A stretch of DNA of 64,000 nt from positions 1 to 64,000 of the forward strand of contig JAPDKB010000007.1 in the NCBI GenBank assembly GCA_029258795.1, given 5' to 3'. Origin of the DNA: an archaeon (lineage in GTDB: Archaea; EX4484-52; WAPT01). Numbering within the stretch: the first letter of the stretch is position 1; every line of letters begins with the position of its first letter. Shown here one piece after another: positions 39,536 through 48,236 of this stretch. A model generated the notes under the pieces. It was given only the letters and a program-made list of their open reading frames with translations, was not told where the DNA came from and ran no database searches. The translations under genes and the position numbers were made by a program.

Positions 39536-41611
39536 TTATTTGATAAAGCACTTGATCATGTTACGCTTAGATGGCTTGAAAACAGCCACATTACCCTCAT
39601 ACACTTTATCATTTATACTTATCATCTCCACATCTTTCGGCATGATGAGTTTGCACTTACAGTTTGGCTTCTTATCGAACACAATCTCCATCTGATAAAG
39701 ATGTGAGAGCTTTGCAGCGGTCAAGCTGAAATTCTCACCCAGCATTCTCAACTTCCCACGCTTCCAGAACCGAATACCTGCGGGAAATTTGGGAGATACT
39801 ACTATGCAGTTTTCTTCCGCATCCACACCCATCAGGAAGCGATCAACTATGAACGGCACGAGAGACACGCTCCAGAGCTGAGCTCCCGCTCCGACCAGCT
39901 CACCTGTTTCGGAATTCCACGCTTCTCCCACAAACCCTATATGACCTCTATCCACATCCGCAAGCAGCTTTCTCAGCAAAATGATGCCGTGATGGAGTTC
40001 GCCGGCCATAAAGCACGTGGCACTTCCAAGCAATGTGGTGAAACCCCACGCACTTCCTCTGTGATAACTCCAGCTCCAGTATTTTGCATCGAGGTTAGAG
40101 AGTGTTCTTATTCCATAATCGCATTCGAGCTCCTCCTTCATCTTTCTCACGATGGCTTTGAGCTCGTGTTTTGTGTAAGCGCCAAAAAGTGCGGCTATCA
40201 TGCAGTTAGGAGTTACGGAAGCATCCACCACTCTCCCAAAGGAATCAAACGGATACATGAAATCGTTGTTCCAGTAAAACTTTCTGAACGCGGTTTCAAG
40301 CTCCTTCGAAAGCTTCCTCTTTCTGTTTCTCAAAGCCTTCCACCACATGGATTGAATTTCCACTGCTGTTGGCCCTCTGCTTATCGAGTCCATCCACGTT
40401 TCGTTTCCCTTGTGAATGACAAAATTCTGCTCCACTTCAAGCGATTTAAGCACTTTATTTTCCACATTCTTGATAAAAGGAAGAGCGATGCCACTGATTT
40501 TTTCGTATTCATCAGCCACAAGAAGGAAAAGCGGAGAAACATCAGCGCCATGATATAAAGCTTCCACATGATTAACATCCAATGTGAGAGTGCATGGCAC
40601 TCTGTTCTTGGTGTTCTTGGCTAACAGCTCCATAATTTTACCGGCTTCTTCGTCCATGCCGAGAGAGAGTAAAGAGAGAGCAGAAAAGAGATTGTCTCTA
40701 CCCCACATCTCGATAAACCATGGGTATCCCGAAATCAAATAAGTTCTATCATCCTTTTCATATAGAAATGAATCCATATTCAGGAGAGCGATCTTGAACA
40801 TCGTGTTGAGAGATTCATCATTGGAAATCAAGACGTTTCTCCTCAGAAGTTCGAGGACGTGCTTGACTCTTTCCTTCATCAGCTTTCTCCAGTCGGCTAT
40901 GCATGCATCTAAGCTATCGATCGCTTCCCTCTTTCTGAACCCTGCTGCCAGCACAAACGGTAAGTAGTAAGTTTCATGAGGAGCCAGTGTAAATTTCACA
41001 ACATAGCTTGCGGGCAAAAAGCATTTCTGTAGCTCTCCCGAAGGATAATGCTCTTTGTAATGAAGAATGGGAGTTATCTTAATATCCAGCGCCTCTTCCA
41101 TGAAATCACTGCCATAGCACGCATAAAGTCCATCATCACTCCTCACTATAACACTCTTTCTCTTACTTTCAACTTCAACATCATACTTCCTCAAATTGAA
41201 TTCTTCCTGCTTCCGTCTGATGTTAACTGCGACCTCTGCCCCCACCTCCACATCCCTTTCCTCATTACTCTCATTCGTGAACTTGAGAAGCACGACGAGC
41301 GAGTTCTGGTTTAAAGGCACGAAAAGAATCTCCTCCACCTCAACATCATCGTTCATACTGTTTTCAAGCCGATATTTGTGAGTTGCACTATAATAACAAT
41401 ATTTAGTTTCAGTTATATTCTGAGGAGAAAGCCACTCATCGTTGATCTTGAAAGCGAAATATTCGTAGAATTTGAATGGTGGCTTCCATATTCCACACCA
41501 CTTGTTCACAAATCCATTATTCGTGCATCGATAAAGAAACAGTTTTCTTCCTGAAAGGGAGTAAAATGATCGATGAATTTTCTCCCCTTTCACGACATAA
41601 TGCGGTAACAT
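39536..41611 (-). CDS. amylo-alpha-1,6-glucosidase (glycogen debranching enzyme)
   Basis: This enzyme hydrolyses alpha-1,6 branch points of glycogen. An N-terminal beta-sandwich domain (about 1-250) is followed by an (alpha/alpha)6 barrel with GYPWFIEMWGRDN, ETWMDS, YHRGSAWGF and GAGAQLWSVSLV, the usual GH133-type catalytic region (Glu/Asp in the WGRDN, ETWMD and late GEAW segments). The 691-residue length is typical of archaeal members. A TATA box 28 bases before the ATG and no Shine-Dalgarno site imply a leaderless mRNA that continues into the FBP aldolase/phosphatase gene. Confidence 0.93.
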   Translation of the reverse strand: MLPHYVVKGEKIHRSFYSLSGRKLFLYRCTNNGFVNKWCGIWKPPFKFYEYFAFKINDEWLSPQNITETKYCYYSATHKYRLENSMNDDVEVEEILFVPLNQNSLVVLLKFTNESNEERDVEVGAEVAVNIRRKQEEFNLRKYDVEVESKRKSVIVRSDDGLYACYGSDFMEEALDIKITPILHYKEHYPSGELQKCFLPASYVVKFTLAPHETYYLPFVLAAGFRKREAIDSLDACIADWRKLMKERVKHVLELLRRNVLISNDESLNTMFKIALLNMDSFLYEKDDRTYLISGYPWFIEMWGRDNLFSALSLLSLGMDEEAGKIMELLAKNTKNRVPCTLTLDVNHVEALYHGADVSPLFLLVADEYEKISGIALPFIKNVENKVLKSLEVEQNFVIHKGNETWMDSISRGPTAVEIQSMWWKALRNRKRKLSKELETAFRKFYWNNDFMYPFDSFGRVVDASVTPNCMIAALFGAYTKHELKAIVRKMKEELECDYGIRTLSNLDAKYWSWSYHRGSAWGFTTLLGSATCFMAGELHHGIILLRKLLADVDRGHIGFVGEAWNSETGELVGAGAQLWSVSLVPFIVDRFLMGVDAEENCIVVSPKFPAGIRFWKRGKLRMLGENFSLTAAKLSHLYQMEIVFDKKPNCKCKLIMPKDVEMISINDKVYEGNVAVFKPSKRNMIKCFIK

Positions 41612-41634
41612 GATGTAAATTAGCGGTAGAAAAT

Positions 41635-41644
41635 CTTATATACT
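41635..41644 (-). promoter_or_regulatory. TATA box of the debranching enzyme-fbp unit
   Basis: The sequence cttatatact (agtatataag on the minus strand) is centred 28 bases before the debranching enzyme ATG. Being nearly symmetric it could also start the divergent glycogen synthase transcript, which would then have a leader of about 80 bases. Confidence 0.6.
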
Positions 41645-41680
41645 TATTGTTCCCAAAATAAAAACCATAAAGTACAAAGA

Positions 41681-41697
41681 TTTGCCATCACGGCAAA
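41681..41697 (+). promoter_or_regulatory. inverted repeat in the leader of the glycogen synthase gene
   Basis: TTTGCC-ATCAC-GGCAAA is a perfect 6-bp inverted repeat with a 5-base spacer, located between the divergent glycogen degradation and synthesis units. It is a candidate operator for a sugar-responsive regulator; alternatively it forms a small RNA hairpin in the leader. The role is inferred. Confidence 0.4.
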
Positions 41698-41744
41698 ATC
41701 GTAGCATTAAATCATCACTACCAAATAATGAACTCGTGATTTTT

Positions 41745-43589
41745 ATGGAACAGAAAGCTAAATTCGTGTTTGAGGTTTCTTATGAGGTGTGCAATAAAGT
41801 TGGGGGCATCCACACCGTCATTTCTTCAAAAGCCCAGTTCATGAAGGACGTGTATGGTGATAATTACATAGCAATCGGTCCATATTTTGAGGAGAAAGCA
41901 AAAATGGAGTTTGATGAAACAAAATGTCCACATGCATTTCTGGAGGAAGCCATAAAAGAGATGAAAGATGCAGGAATAGAATGCAAATTCGGTGTTTGGC
42001 GAGTGCCCGGCAATCCGTATGCTGTTCTGGTGGATTATCGTGCGGTCATGGATATCAAAAATGCTGTTAAGGGTAAGTTCTGGGAGCTTTACGGCATCGA
42101 CTCCATAAGATCTGGAATGGATTACGATGAACCCCTTATGTGGAGTTACGCATGCGGCATTCTGATAGAAAAAATGCTGGAGAAGATGAAGCACGATGAA
42201 AAAAAGAGAGTGGTGGTGCATCTCCATGAATGGTTGAGTGGCGGCACATTGTTTTACCTTAAGATGAGGGACATAGACGTGCCTGTTGTTTTCACCACTC
42301 ATGCGACCATGCTGGGTAGAACGCTTGCACACCATCTCCACAACTTTCATGAGGTGGTGGAGTCGGGATTAAAGGAAGGGAAAGTGGTTGATGAGAAGAT
42401 GGCATACAAATTCTGGATGGAGGCAAAGCACCAAACAGAAAGAAAGTGTGCTGAGCTTGCAACGGTTTTCACTACCGTCTCCGACACCATGGTTGAGGAG
42501 TGCATGTTCATTCTGGGGAGAAGACCTGATCTTGTTCTCCCAAACGGGCTGGATATGAGGAGTTTCCCTTCCATAGAAATGATCACATATTTGCATGTGA
42601 TGAATAAACAAAAGTTGCTGGATTTTGCAAGGGGATACTTTAGCCCGTATTACGAAATAAAAACGGACGGTACGAGATTCATATTCATCTCTGGAAGGTA
42701 CGAGTTCAGGAATAAGGGCATAGATATTTTCATTCGTGCTCTGGGGAAAGTGAACAGAATGTTGAAGGCAGAGGGGTGCAAAACGGATTACTTTGCATTG
42801 ATTCTGGTGCCTTCTGGAGTAAAGGCAGAACGTCAGGACGTGCTCGAGAACATCTCCCTTTATAGAGGTATAAAGGACTACATGGAAGAAATACTGGAGC
42901 GTGTGGAAGATAGATTCATGGATGTGGTGACAAACAGGAGAAAGGGCGACATAGCCTCACGCATAAGAAACGTGCTGACGGAGGAAGAGCGGTTGAAACT
43001 GAGAAAGCTTTCCCTCTCGTTCCAATCAAGAACAGAGGATCGTGCACCACTCACACCTTTCGTCTTGAATTACGAGGAAAAGGATGATATCATTCTCAAT
43101 GAGCTAAAAAAAGAAGGTCTTCTCAACAGAAAGGAGGATAAGATTAAGGTTGTGTTCTATCCTTCTTACCTCTCCATCACCGATCGTTTGCTCGGCATGG
43201 ATTACAAATCCGTTGTGATGGGTTGTAGTGTGGGTATCTTTCCTTCATATTATGAGCCATGGGGCTACACACCTCTTGAAACGGCAGCGTTGGGGGTTGT
43301 TGCCATTACGACTGATTTTGCTGGATTTGGTAGGGCTGTAATGAAGCTGGAGGAAGTGGATAAAGATGGTATCATCGTGCTGAAAAGAAAAGGTAAGAGT
43401 GATGAGGAGGTTGTGGAAGAGCTTGCTTCACATATTTACACACTTCTCAAATCTCCAAAGGAAAGAATAGGTGTGCTAAAACATCATGCGGTGGAGCTTT
43501 CCAGACATTTTGACTGGAATGTGCTTGGGTGGAGATACATCGAAGCGCATAATTTGGCGATTGATAAAGTGAGTAAGGAAGGCACTTAA
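41745..43589 (+). CDS. glycogen synthase, eukaryotic-type (GT3)
   Basis: A 614-residue retaining GT-B glucosyltransferase of the animal/fungal Gys type. It carries the acceptor-side loop FEVSYEVCNKVGGIHTVI, HEWLSGGTLFYLK, FTTHATMLGR, the donor domain start FIFISGRYEFRNKGIDIFI and the paired Glu in YEPWGYTPLETAALG. The long insertion between the two (about 380-480) is characteristic of GT3. The ATG at 41745 is preferred; a TTG 21 codons earlier overlaps the inverted repeat. It is transcribed away from the debranching gene and followed by the half-glycosyltransferase. Confidence 0.92.
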   Translation: MEQKAKFVFEVSYEVCNKVGGIHTVISSKAQFMKDVYGDNYIAIGPYFEEKAKMEFDETKCPHAFLEEAIKEMKDAGIECKFGVWRVPGNPYAVLVDYRAVMDIKNAVKGKFWELYGIDSIRSGMDYDEPLMWSYACGILIEKMLEKMKHDEKKRVVVHLHEWLSGGTLFYLKMRDIDVPVVFTTHATMLGRTLAHHLHNFHEVVESGLKEGKVVDEKMAYKFWMEAKHQTERKCAELATVFTTVSDTMVEECMFILGRRPDLVLPNGLDMRSFPSIEMITYLHVMNKQKLLDFARGYFSPYYEIKTDGTRFIFISGRYEFRNKGIDIFIRALGKVNRMLKAEGCKTDYFALILVPSGVKAERQDVLENISLYRGIKDYMEEILERVEDRFMDVVTNRRKGDIASRIRNVLTEEERLKLRKLSLSFQSRTEDRAPLTPFVLNYEEKDDIILNELKKEGLLNRKEDKIKVVFYPSYLSITDRLLGMDYKSVVMGCSVGIFPSYYEPWGYTPLETAALGVVAITTDFAGFGRAVMKLEEVDKDGIIVLKRKGKSDEEVVEELASHIYTLLKSPKERIGVLKHHAVELSRHFDWNVLGWRYIEAHNLAIDKVSKEGT

Positions 43590-43612
43590 AGATTGTTGGA
43601 GGGTATGAGAGC

Positions 43613-44335
43613 ATGGAGGAGCAGGCGCTGAGCAGGAAGATCGCAGAGAAGATAATAAAAAGACTGGGTGTGGATGAGAAGGACATCGAATATGGAAAGA
43701 AGCCAAAAACAGTAGTGCTTATAACCCCTGATTTCTTTCCAAGAATGAGTAATGAGATAGCATACACAACTAAAGAAATTGCTCAGCATCTCGCCTCAAG
43801 AAACCTAAACGTGCATGTTGTGAGCTACGATCCGTGGAAAGCCGAGCAAAAAGAGAGTTTTGCAGGTTTTACCGTGCATTATGTCAACAATCCTGTGAGG
43901 GCATACTCCCCATTAACATGGACTCTCACCTTATCCATGGAAGTCAGCAGGGTCATTGCAGATATATTTCATGAGGAGGGCAATATAGACCTCATACATG
44001 CTCACGAATGGTTGAGCTTTCCTGCTGGCATTCATTTGCAGGCAGCCCTGAAAAAACCGTTGCTTGTAAACTATTACTCCATCGAACATATAAGAACACC
44101 GGGAGTATGTAATGGTTATACAGAGGCAGTAAAGCAAATTGAGTGGCTGGCGAGCTACGAATCAAGAAGAATATTTGTGAATCAGGAATGGTTAAAGAAC
44201 CTACTCCACATGCATTACAGCACGCCGTATGATAAAGTGAATGTCGTGAATCCGGAGGATAAGGAGTTTGATAGAAAAATTTTGCGCGATTACACATGGG
44301 TGATGAGGCAATGGAGAGAAATGATGGAGAAATAA
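43613..44335 (+). CDS. half-glycosyltransferase: N-terminal GT-B domain only
   Basis: The 240 residues align by eye with the N-terminal half of GT4/GT5 glycogen synthases: VVLITPDFFP, NEIAYTTKEIAQHLASR, IDLIHAHEWLSFPAGIHLQAAL, and NVVNPEDKEFD. The KVGGLG acceptor/ADP loop of the next gene is replaced by RMSNEI, and the whole C-terminal nucleotide-sugar domain (GR..KG, EPFGxxxxE) is missing. The reading frame is clean to its own stop, so it is not obviously a pseudogene. The stop overlaps the start of the following complete synthase by 25 bases. A regulatory or scaffolding partner is the best guess. Confidence 0.8.
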   Translation: MEEQALSRKIAEKIIKRLGVDEKDIEYGKKPKTVVLITPDFFPRMSNEIAYTTKEIAQHLASRNLNVHVVSYDPWKAEQKESFAGFTVHYVNNPVRAYSPLTWTLTLSMEVSRVIADIFHEEGNIDLIHAHEWLSFPAGIHLQAALKKPLLVNYYSIEHIRTPGVCNGYTEAVKQIEWLASYESRRIFVNQEWLKNLLHMHYSTPYDKVNVVNPEDKEFDRKILRDYTWVMRQWREMMEK

Positions 44336-45570
44336 CTGTGTTGCATCTGAGCTGGGAGTTTCCGCCTTTCAAAGTTGGAGGGCTGGGTACGCACGTTTAC
44401 AATCTGAGCAGAGCTCAGGCGAAAGTGGGGTTGAAGCCCATTGTGCTCACCTGCGGATTTAACGGACTCTATGGAAAGGAGGAAACGAAGGATGGCGTTA
44501 CCATCTACCGGATAAACGCGGACAACATTCCTGCTGAAGATTTTTTCTCTTGGGTTCTGCAGATGAACATGCTTTTGCAGATCGAGGCTGCAAGGATTTT
44601 CCGTGAGAACAGAATAAGCATAATTCATGCTCATGACTGGCTCGTGACCACGACAGCAGTTGCGCTAAAACACATATATCGTGTGCCGTTGGTGGGGACC
44701 ATCCATGCTCTTGAAAGCGGAAGGTATGGTGGGATAAGAGGAGATAGGCAGGTGTTGATTCATGATCTGGAAGCCAAACTTGTTTTTGAAGCGTGGCGTG
44801 TCATCTGCTGCTCCAACTTCATGAAGTACAGTGTTGTAAGCACCTTCGGCACGCCAGAGAACAAGATTGATGTCGTGCCCAATGGTGTGAATGCTCAGGA
44901 CTTTGACTTCGAGTTTGATGAGGAGGAGTTCAAATCAAGATACGCTTTACCCGATGAAAAAATCGTGCTGTTTGTGGGGAGACATGTTTGGGAAAAGGGT
45001 CTTGACATTCTGATGGGAGCTGTGCCGATGATCTTGGCAAAGCATCCTGAAGCCAAATTTGTGGTCACGGGAGACGGTTATCTTAAGCCCAAATGTGAGG
45101 AACTCGCAAGGCAGAACGCGCCTGAAGGAAAGGTGCTCTTCACGGGCTACGTGGACGATGACACACTCAAAAAGCTGATGAGAGTGGCAAGCGTTATAGT
45201 TGTACCCTCCCGATACGAGCCATTCGGCATAGTTGCTCTTGAAAGCATGGCGGCAAGAACGCCTGTGGTGGTGGCAGATACAGGGGGGCTTGGAGAGATT
45301 GTGGAGCACGATAAAACCGGCATAAAGGTGTGGGTGGATAATTCCGAGTCGGTGGCGTGGGGTGTCAATTACGTTCTTGATGAAGCCAACGCACAGAAGA
45401 TTAAGGAGATTGTGGATACCGCACATAAAATTGTCCGAGAAAAATACAACTGGGAATATATTGCTAAAGGAACAAAGTCCGTGTACAGCAGAGTGCTCGA
45501 AGAGTATGAGCAGATAACTTGGAAGCCCAGACCGGAAATATTTGGGTGGAGAGAAATTGAAACTGCGTGA
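44311..45570 (+). CDS. glycogen synthase / GT-B glycosyltransferase (GT4/GT5)
   Basis: A complete GT-B enzyme: WEFPPFKVGGLGTHVYNLSRA acceptor loop, IHAHDWLV, TIHALESGR, donor domain VLFVGRHVWEKGLDIL, and SRYEPFGIVALESMAA with both catalytic-loop glutamates. It resembles the archaeal GT5-like glycogen synthases that use ADP- or UDP-glucose. The ATG at 44311 has GGGTGA seven bases upstream; an ATG 15 bases earlier is possible. It is coupled to the half-transferase and shares the operon with a GT3-type synthase, giving two unrelated glycogen synthase types. Confidence 0.92.
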   Translation: MERNDGEITVLHLSWEFPPFKVGGLGTHVYNLSRAQAKVGLKPIVLTCGFNGLYGKEETKDGVTIYRINADNIPAEDFFSWVLQMNMLLQIEAARIFRENRISIIHAHDWLVTTTAVALKHIYRVPLVGTIHALESGRYGGIRGDRQVLIHDLEAKLVFEAWRVICCSNFMKYSVVSTFGTPENKIDVVPNGVNAQDFDFEFDEEEFKSRYALPDEKIVLFVGRHVWEKGLDILMGAVPMILAKHPEAKFVVTGDGYLKPKCEELARQNAPEGKVLFTGYVDDDTLKKLMRVASVIVVPSRYEPFGIVALESMAARTPVVVADTGGLGEIVEHDKTGIKVWVDNSESVAWGVNYVLDEANAQKIKEIVDTAHKIVREKYNWEYIAKGTKSVYSRVLEEYEQITWKPRPEIFGWREIETA

Positions 45571-45648
45571 GGTTTTGGCACTGCGGGAGAGTCGATATAC
45601 TAACAATATAAATATCACAGGATTTTACGGATCGAGTAGTGGTGTGCT

Positions 45649-46926
45649 ATGGTATCTGTTTGCTTCTACTTCGAGGTTCATCAGCCGCGCAGGTTGAAGC
45701 CGGGATGGAGGATAAAGCTGGAGGGAGTTGAAAGCTTTGAGGAGTTTGAGAAAGCGATATTTGATGAGGATACGAATGAAAGGATAATGAAAAAAGTTGC
45801 ATCCAAATGCTATCTCCCGACCAACAAGCTCATTCTAACTCTGGTGGATAATTATCGGAAACAAAAAAAGAAGTTCAAGGTTAGCTATTCTCTCTCCGGA
45901 GTATTTCTGGAACAGGCCCAGAAGTACGTTCCGGATGTTGTTGAAAGCTTCAGATGGCTGGCCGATACTGGCTGTGTGGAGTTTCTGGCTGAAACCTATT
46001 ACCACAGCCTCTCCAGCCTGTGGATCAACAACGAGCTCCATGATGAATTTGTCGAGCAGGTGGAGATGCACAAAGCCATGATCAAGGACCTGCTTGGTGT
46101 TGAGCCGAAGGTTTTCAGGAACACGGAACTCATTTTCAACAACGACATAGCCAAGGTTGTGGAAAAAATGGGATTTAAGGCGATGCTTGCTGAGGGGATA
46201 GAGCATGTGCTGAATGGCAAGAGTCCTGAGCATATCTATAAAGCTTACGGCACGAATTTGCCCGTTTTGCTCAGGCATTACAGGCTCAGCGATGATATAA
46301 GCTTTCGGTTTTCTGCAAGGTGGTTTGAAGCTTGGCCTCTAACCGCTGATAAATTCGCGAGCTGGGTGGCTGCATGTCAGGGAGAGGTCATAAATCTATT
46401 CATGGATTACGAAACGTTCGGGGAGCATCAGTGGGAAGATACGGGCATTTTTGAGTTTCTGAAACACCTGCCCTATGAAATTTTCAAGTATGAACATGTC
46501 GATTTTGTAACGATAAGTGAAGCGGTGCAACGATATCCCATTAGAGGCGAGATAGATGTGCCTGGATGGAGCACTATATCGTGGGCTGACCTTGAAAGGG
46601 ATCTCTCAGCATGGCTTGGAAATGAGATGCAGAGAATAGCTTTCAAGGAGCTCGAAAAGATAGGAAAGATGCTGAAGGAGAGAAACATCGAGGAAGCAAG
46701 AAGGTTGTGGCGCTACCTTCAAACATCGGACCATCTCTACTACTGCTGTACCAAACACTGGAGTGATGGTGATGTGCACAAATACTTCAGCCCGTATGGT
46801 ACGCCGCACGAAGCTTTTGAGGGTGTGATGAAGGTGCTCACCCATCTCCAGTATCTCATGAAAAAGAGTTATGAGGAAGATGAAGCTGATCTGGATGTAG
46901 AGGAAAAGGCAATGAGTGCGGAGTGA
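45649..46926 (+). CDS. GH57-family glycoside hydrolase (alpha-amylase-like)
   Basis: The GH57 conserved regions are visible: YFEVHQPRRL (region 1), the nucleophile Glu region FRNTELIF, GFKAMLAEGIEHVL, and the acid/base Asp in FMDYETFGEHQW. The product (425 residues) corresponds to the catalytic barrel of intracellular archaeal alpha-amylases or glucan-acting enzymes; no signal peptide, so it works in the cytoplasm on storage glycogen. A GGTG element precedes the ATG and an AT-rich box (aatataaatat) lies about 40 bases upstream, so it may also have its own promoter. Confidence 0.9.
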   Translation: MVSVCFYFEVHQPRRLKPGWRIKLEGVESFEEFEKAIFDEDTNERIMKKVASKCYLPTNKLILTLVDNYRKQKKKFKVSYSLSGVFLEQAQKYVPDVVESFRWLADTGCVEFLAETYYHSLSSLWINNELHDEFVEQVEMHKAMIKDLLGVEPKVFRNTELIFNNDIAKVVEKMGFKAMLAEGIEHVLNGKSPEHIYKAYGTNLPVLLRHYRLSDDISFRFSARWFEAWPLTADKFASWVAACQGEVINLFMDYETFGEHQWEDTGIFEFLKHLPYEIFKYEHVDFVTISEAVQRYPIRGEIDVPGWSTISWADLERDLSAWLGNEMQRIAFKELEKIGKMLKERNIEEARRLWRYLQTSDHLYYCCTKHWSDGDVHKYFSPYGTPHEAFEGVMKVLTHLQYLMKKSYEEDEADLDVEEKAMSAE

Positions 46927-46931
46927 TTGCA

Positions 46932-47300
46932 ATGGCTCTGGAGGTTTTGATTTCTGAAAGTGAAGACAAAGTGGAGGCGACAATATTCAGCAGAAAGGGG
47001 AATGAGTATGTTGATGTTCAGTTCGTTATTCTTGCAAGGTATGGTGGTAGTGAGGGGAAAGAATTGCTGGACATCCTCTGTTTTCAGGAGGAAGGTGGAG
47101 CGCAGGTTTCACCCATCTTTCACTATTACGCCAGCTTTGAGGATGAGTGTGGGATAAGGAAACTCGCTACCGGAATTTACAGATTGGTTTTGCCGAAATG
47201 CGCCGCTGATGGAAAACAACTGCAAGAGCTTGAGGTTGTGGGTAGTGCCGGCATTGTGCTGAAAAAAATAGAAGTTGGAAGAGTAAGAGGTCACTCATAA
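46932..47300 (+). CDS. hypothetical protein at the end of the glycogen operon
   Basis: A 122-residue soluble protein with beta-rich pattern ([67 protein letters not shown]). I do not recognise it; a small carbohydrate-binding or enzyme-partner role is possible from position only. The ATG at 46932 is six bases after the GH57 stop; a GTG three codons earlier overlaps that stop. It overlaps the convergent NDK gene by 10 bases. Confidence 0.65.
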   Translation: MALEVLISESEDKVEATIFSRKGNEYVDVQFVILARYGGSEGKELLDILCFQEEGGAQVSPIFHYYASFEDECGIRKLATGIYRLVLPKCAADGKQLQELEVVGSAGIVLKKIEVGRVRGHS

Positions 47301-47752
47301 ACCCAGTCAACATCGCATCGCTCATAGTTCAGAATTTCTGATTCGTTAAAAAACAGTTCGATTTCCCTTTTTGCTGTTTCAGGCGAGTCGGAAGCGTGAA
47401 TCAAATTCCTTCCTATGTCCATGGCATAATCATGCCTTATGGTGCCGGGCTCAGCTTCCTGCGGATTCGTTGCTCCGACCATTTTTCGAACACAAGCAAT
47501 GGCGTTCTTGCCCTCAACCACCATCGCCACGATTGGAGCAGAGGTTATGTAGTTGATAAGGCCCTCAAAAAAGGGCTTACCTTTGTGCTGTTCATAATGC
47601 TTTTCCGCAAGCTCATTCGTAACTTTCATCATTTTCATGGCAACAATCTTGAGACCCTTTTCCTCAAATCGTGTGATTATCCTGCCCATAAGGCCGCGCA
47701 TAACTCCGTCGGGCTTTATAAGAACCAGCGTCCTTTCCACACCCTCGCTCAT
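47291..47752 (-). CDS. ndk: nucleoside diphosphate kinase
   Basis: NDK transfers the gamma phosphate from ATP to NDPs through a phosphohistidine. The catalytic H119 lies in the signature NLIHASDS; other motifs are [24 protein letters not shown] and the terminal WVYE. The length is typical (153). A GAGGTGA site lies 7 bases before the ATG. It follows L24e, S28e and L7Ae as in many archaea; the aIF5B (infB) gene that usually continues this cluster is not present because the glycogen operon converges here. Confidence 0.97.
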   Translation of the reverse strand: MSEGVERTLVLIKPDGVMRGLMGRIITRFEEKGLKIVAMKMMKVTNELAEKHYEQHKGKPFFEGLINYITSAPIVAMVVEGKNAIACVRKMVGATNPQEAEPGTIRHDYAMDIGRNLIHASDSPETAKREIELFFNESEILNYERCDVDWVYE

Positions 47753-47763
47753 GAAATGTCACC

Positions 47764-47970
47764 TCATTTCTTTCCTCCCTTGTGTTTACCCAGCCTCAGC
47801 ATCTTGTTCTTTCGATAGGCCTCAGTCCACCTGACCTTAACCGGATTTCTCATCTGAGCGTTCCTCTCGCACTTTGAACTGCAGTAATAAAACACAGTGC
47901 CATCATTCTTCACAAACATGGTGCCTCTTCCGGGTGGAATTTCCTTCCCACAAAACGAACAGCTCACCAT
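47764..47970 (-). CDS. rpl24e: 50S ribosomal protein L24e
   Basis: A small zinc-finger protein of the large ribosomal subunit with the four cysteines CSFCGKEI and YYCSSKCERN. The motif PGRGTMFVKNDGTVF and the basic C-terminus RLGKHKGGKK are typical; the length is 68. A GGGGTGA site precedes the ATG. Confidence 0.96.
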   Translation of the reverse strand: MVSCSFCGKEIPPGRGTMFVKNDGTVFYYCSSKCERNAQMRNPVKVRWTEAYRKNKMLRLGKHKGGKK

Positions 47971-48020
47971 TTCGTTTCACCCCACATTTCATGGTGTAAA
48001 CTTCTGAAAAATTAAAGGCG

Positions 48021-48215
48021 TCACTCGATTGTACCGACGGTCTCCATTTCCGGCTCTGCTATCATCAAAATATCGCCCTTTCTTACGGGCCCGAGTACGT
48101 TCCTGATTATTACCCTGTCCTTTCTTGGCCCTTCAAGCACTCTACACCTTGCTCTGGTAACGCCTTTTGACCCGCTTCTGTCAATGATTTCTATGACCTC
48201 AACAGGCACAGCCAT
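48021..48215 (-). CDS. rps28e: 30S ribosomal protein S28e
   Basis: A small OB-fold ribosomal protein (64 residues). The conserved stretch [17 protein letters not shown], the [13 protein letters not shown] segment and the acidic C-terminus are all present. A GGTGATG Shine-Dalgarno site lies 6 bases before the ATG. It is cotranscribed between L7Ae and L24e. Confidence 0.96.
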   Translation of the reverse strand: MAVPVEVIEIIDRSGSKGVTRARCRVLEGPRKDRVIIRNVLGPVRKGDILMIAEPEMETVGTIE

Positions 48216-48236
48216 GAAACATCACCAATATCTGGT

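Noticed and set aside
43613-44335. Half-glycosyltransferase as part of a frameshifted full-length gene
   Set aside because: The next gene contains its own complete N-terminal domain, so the half-gene is not its missing front part. No C-terminal domain remnant follows in another frame.
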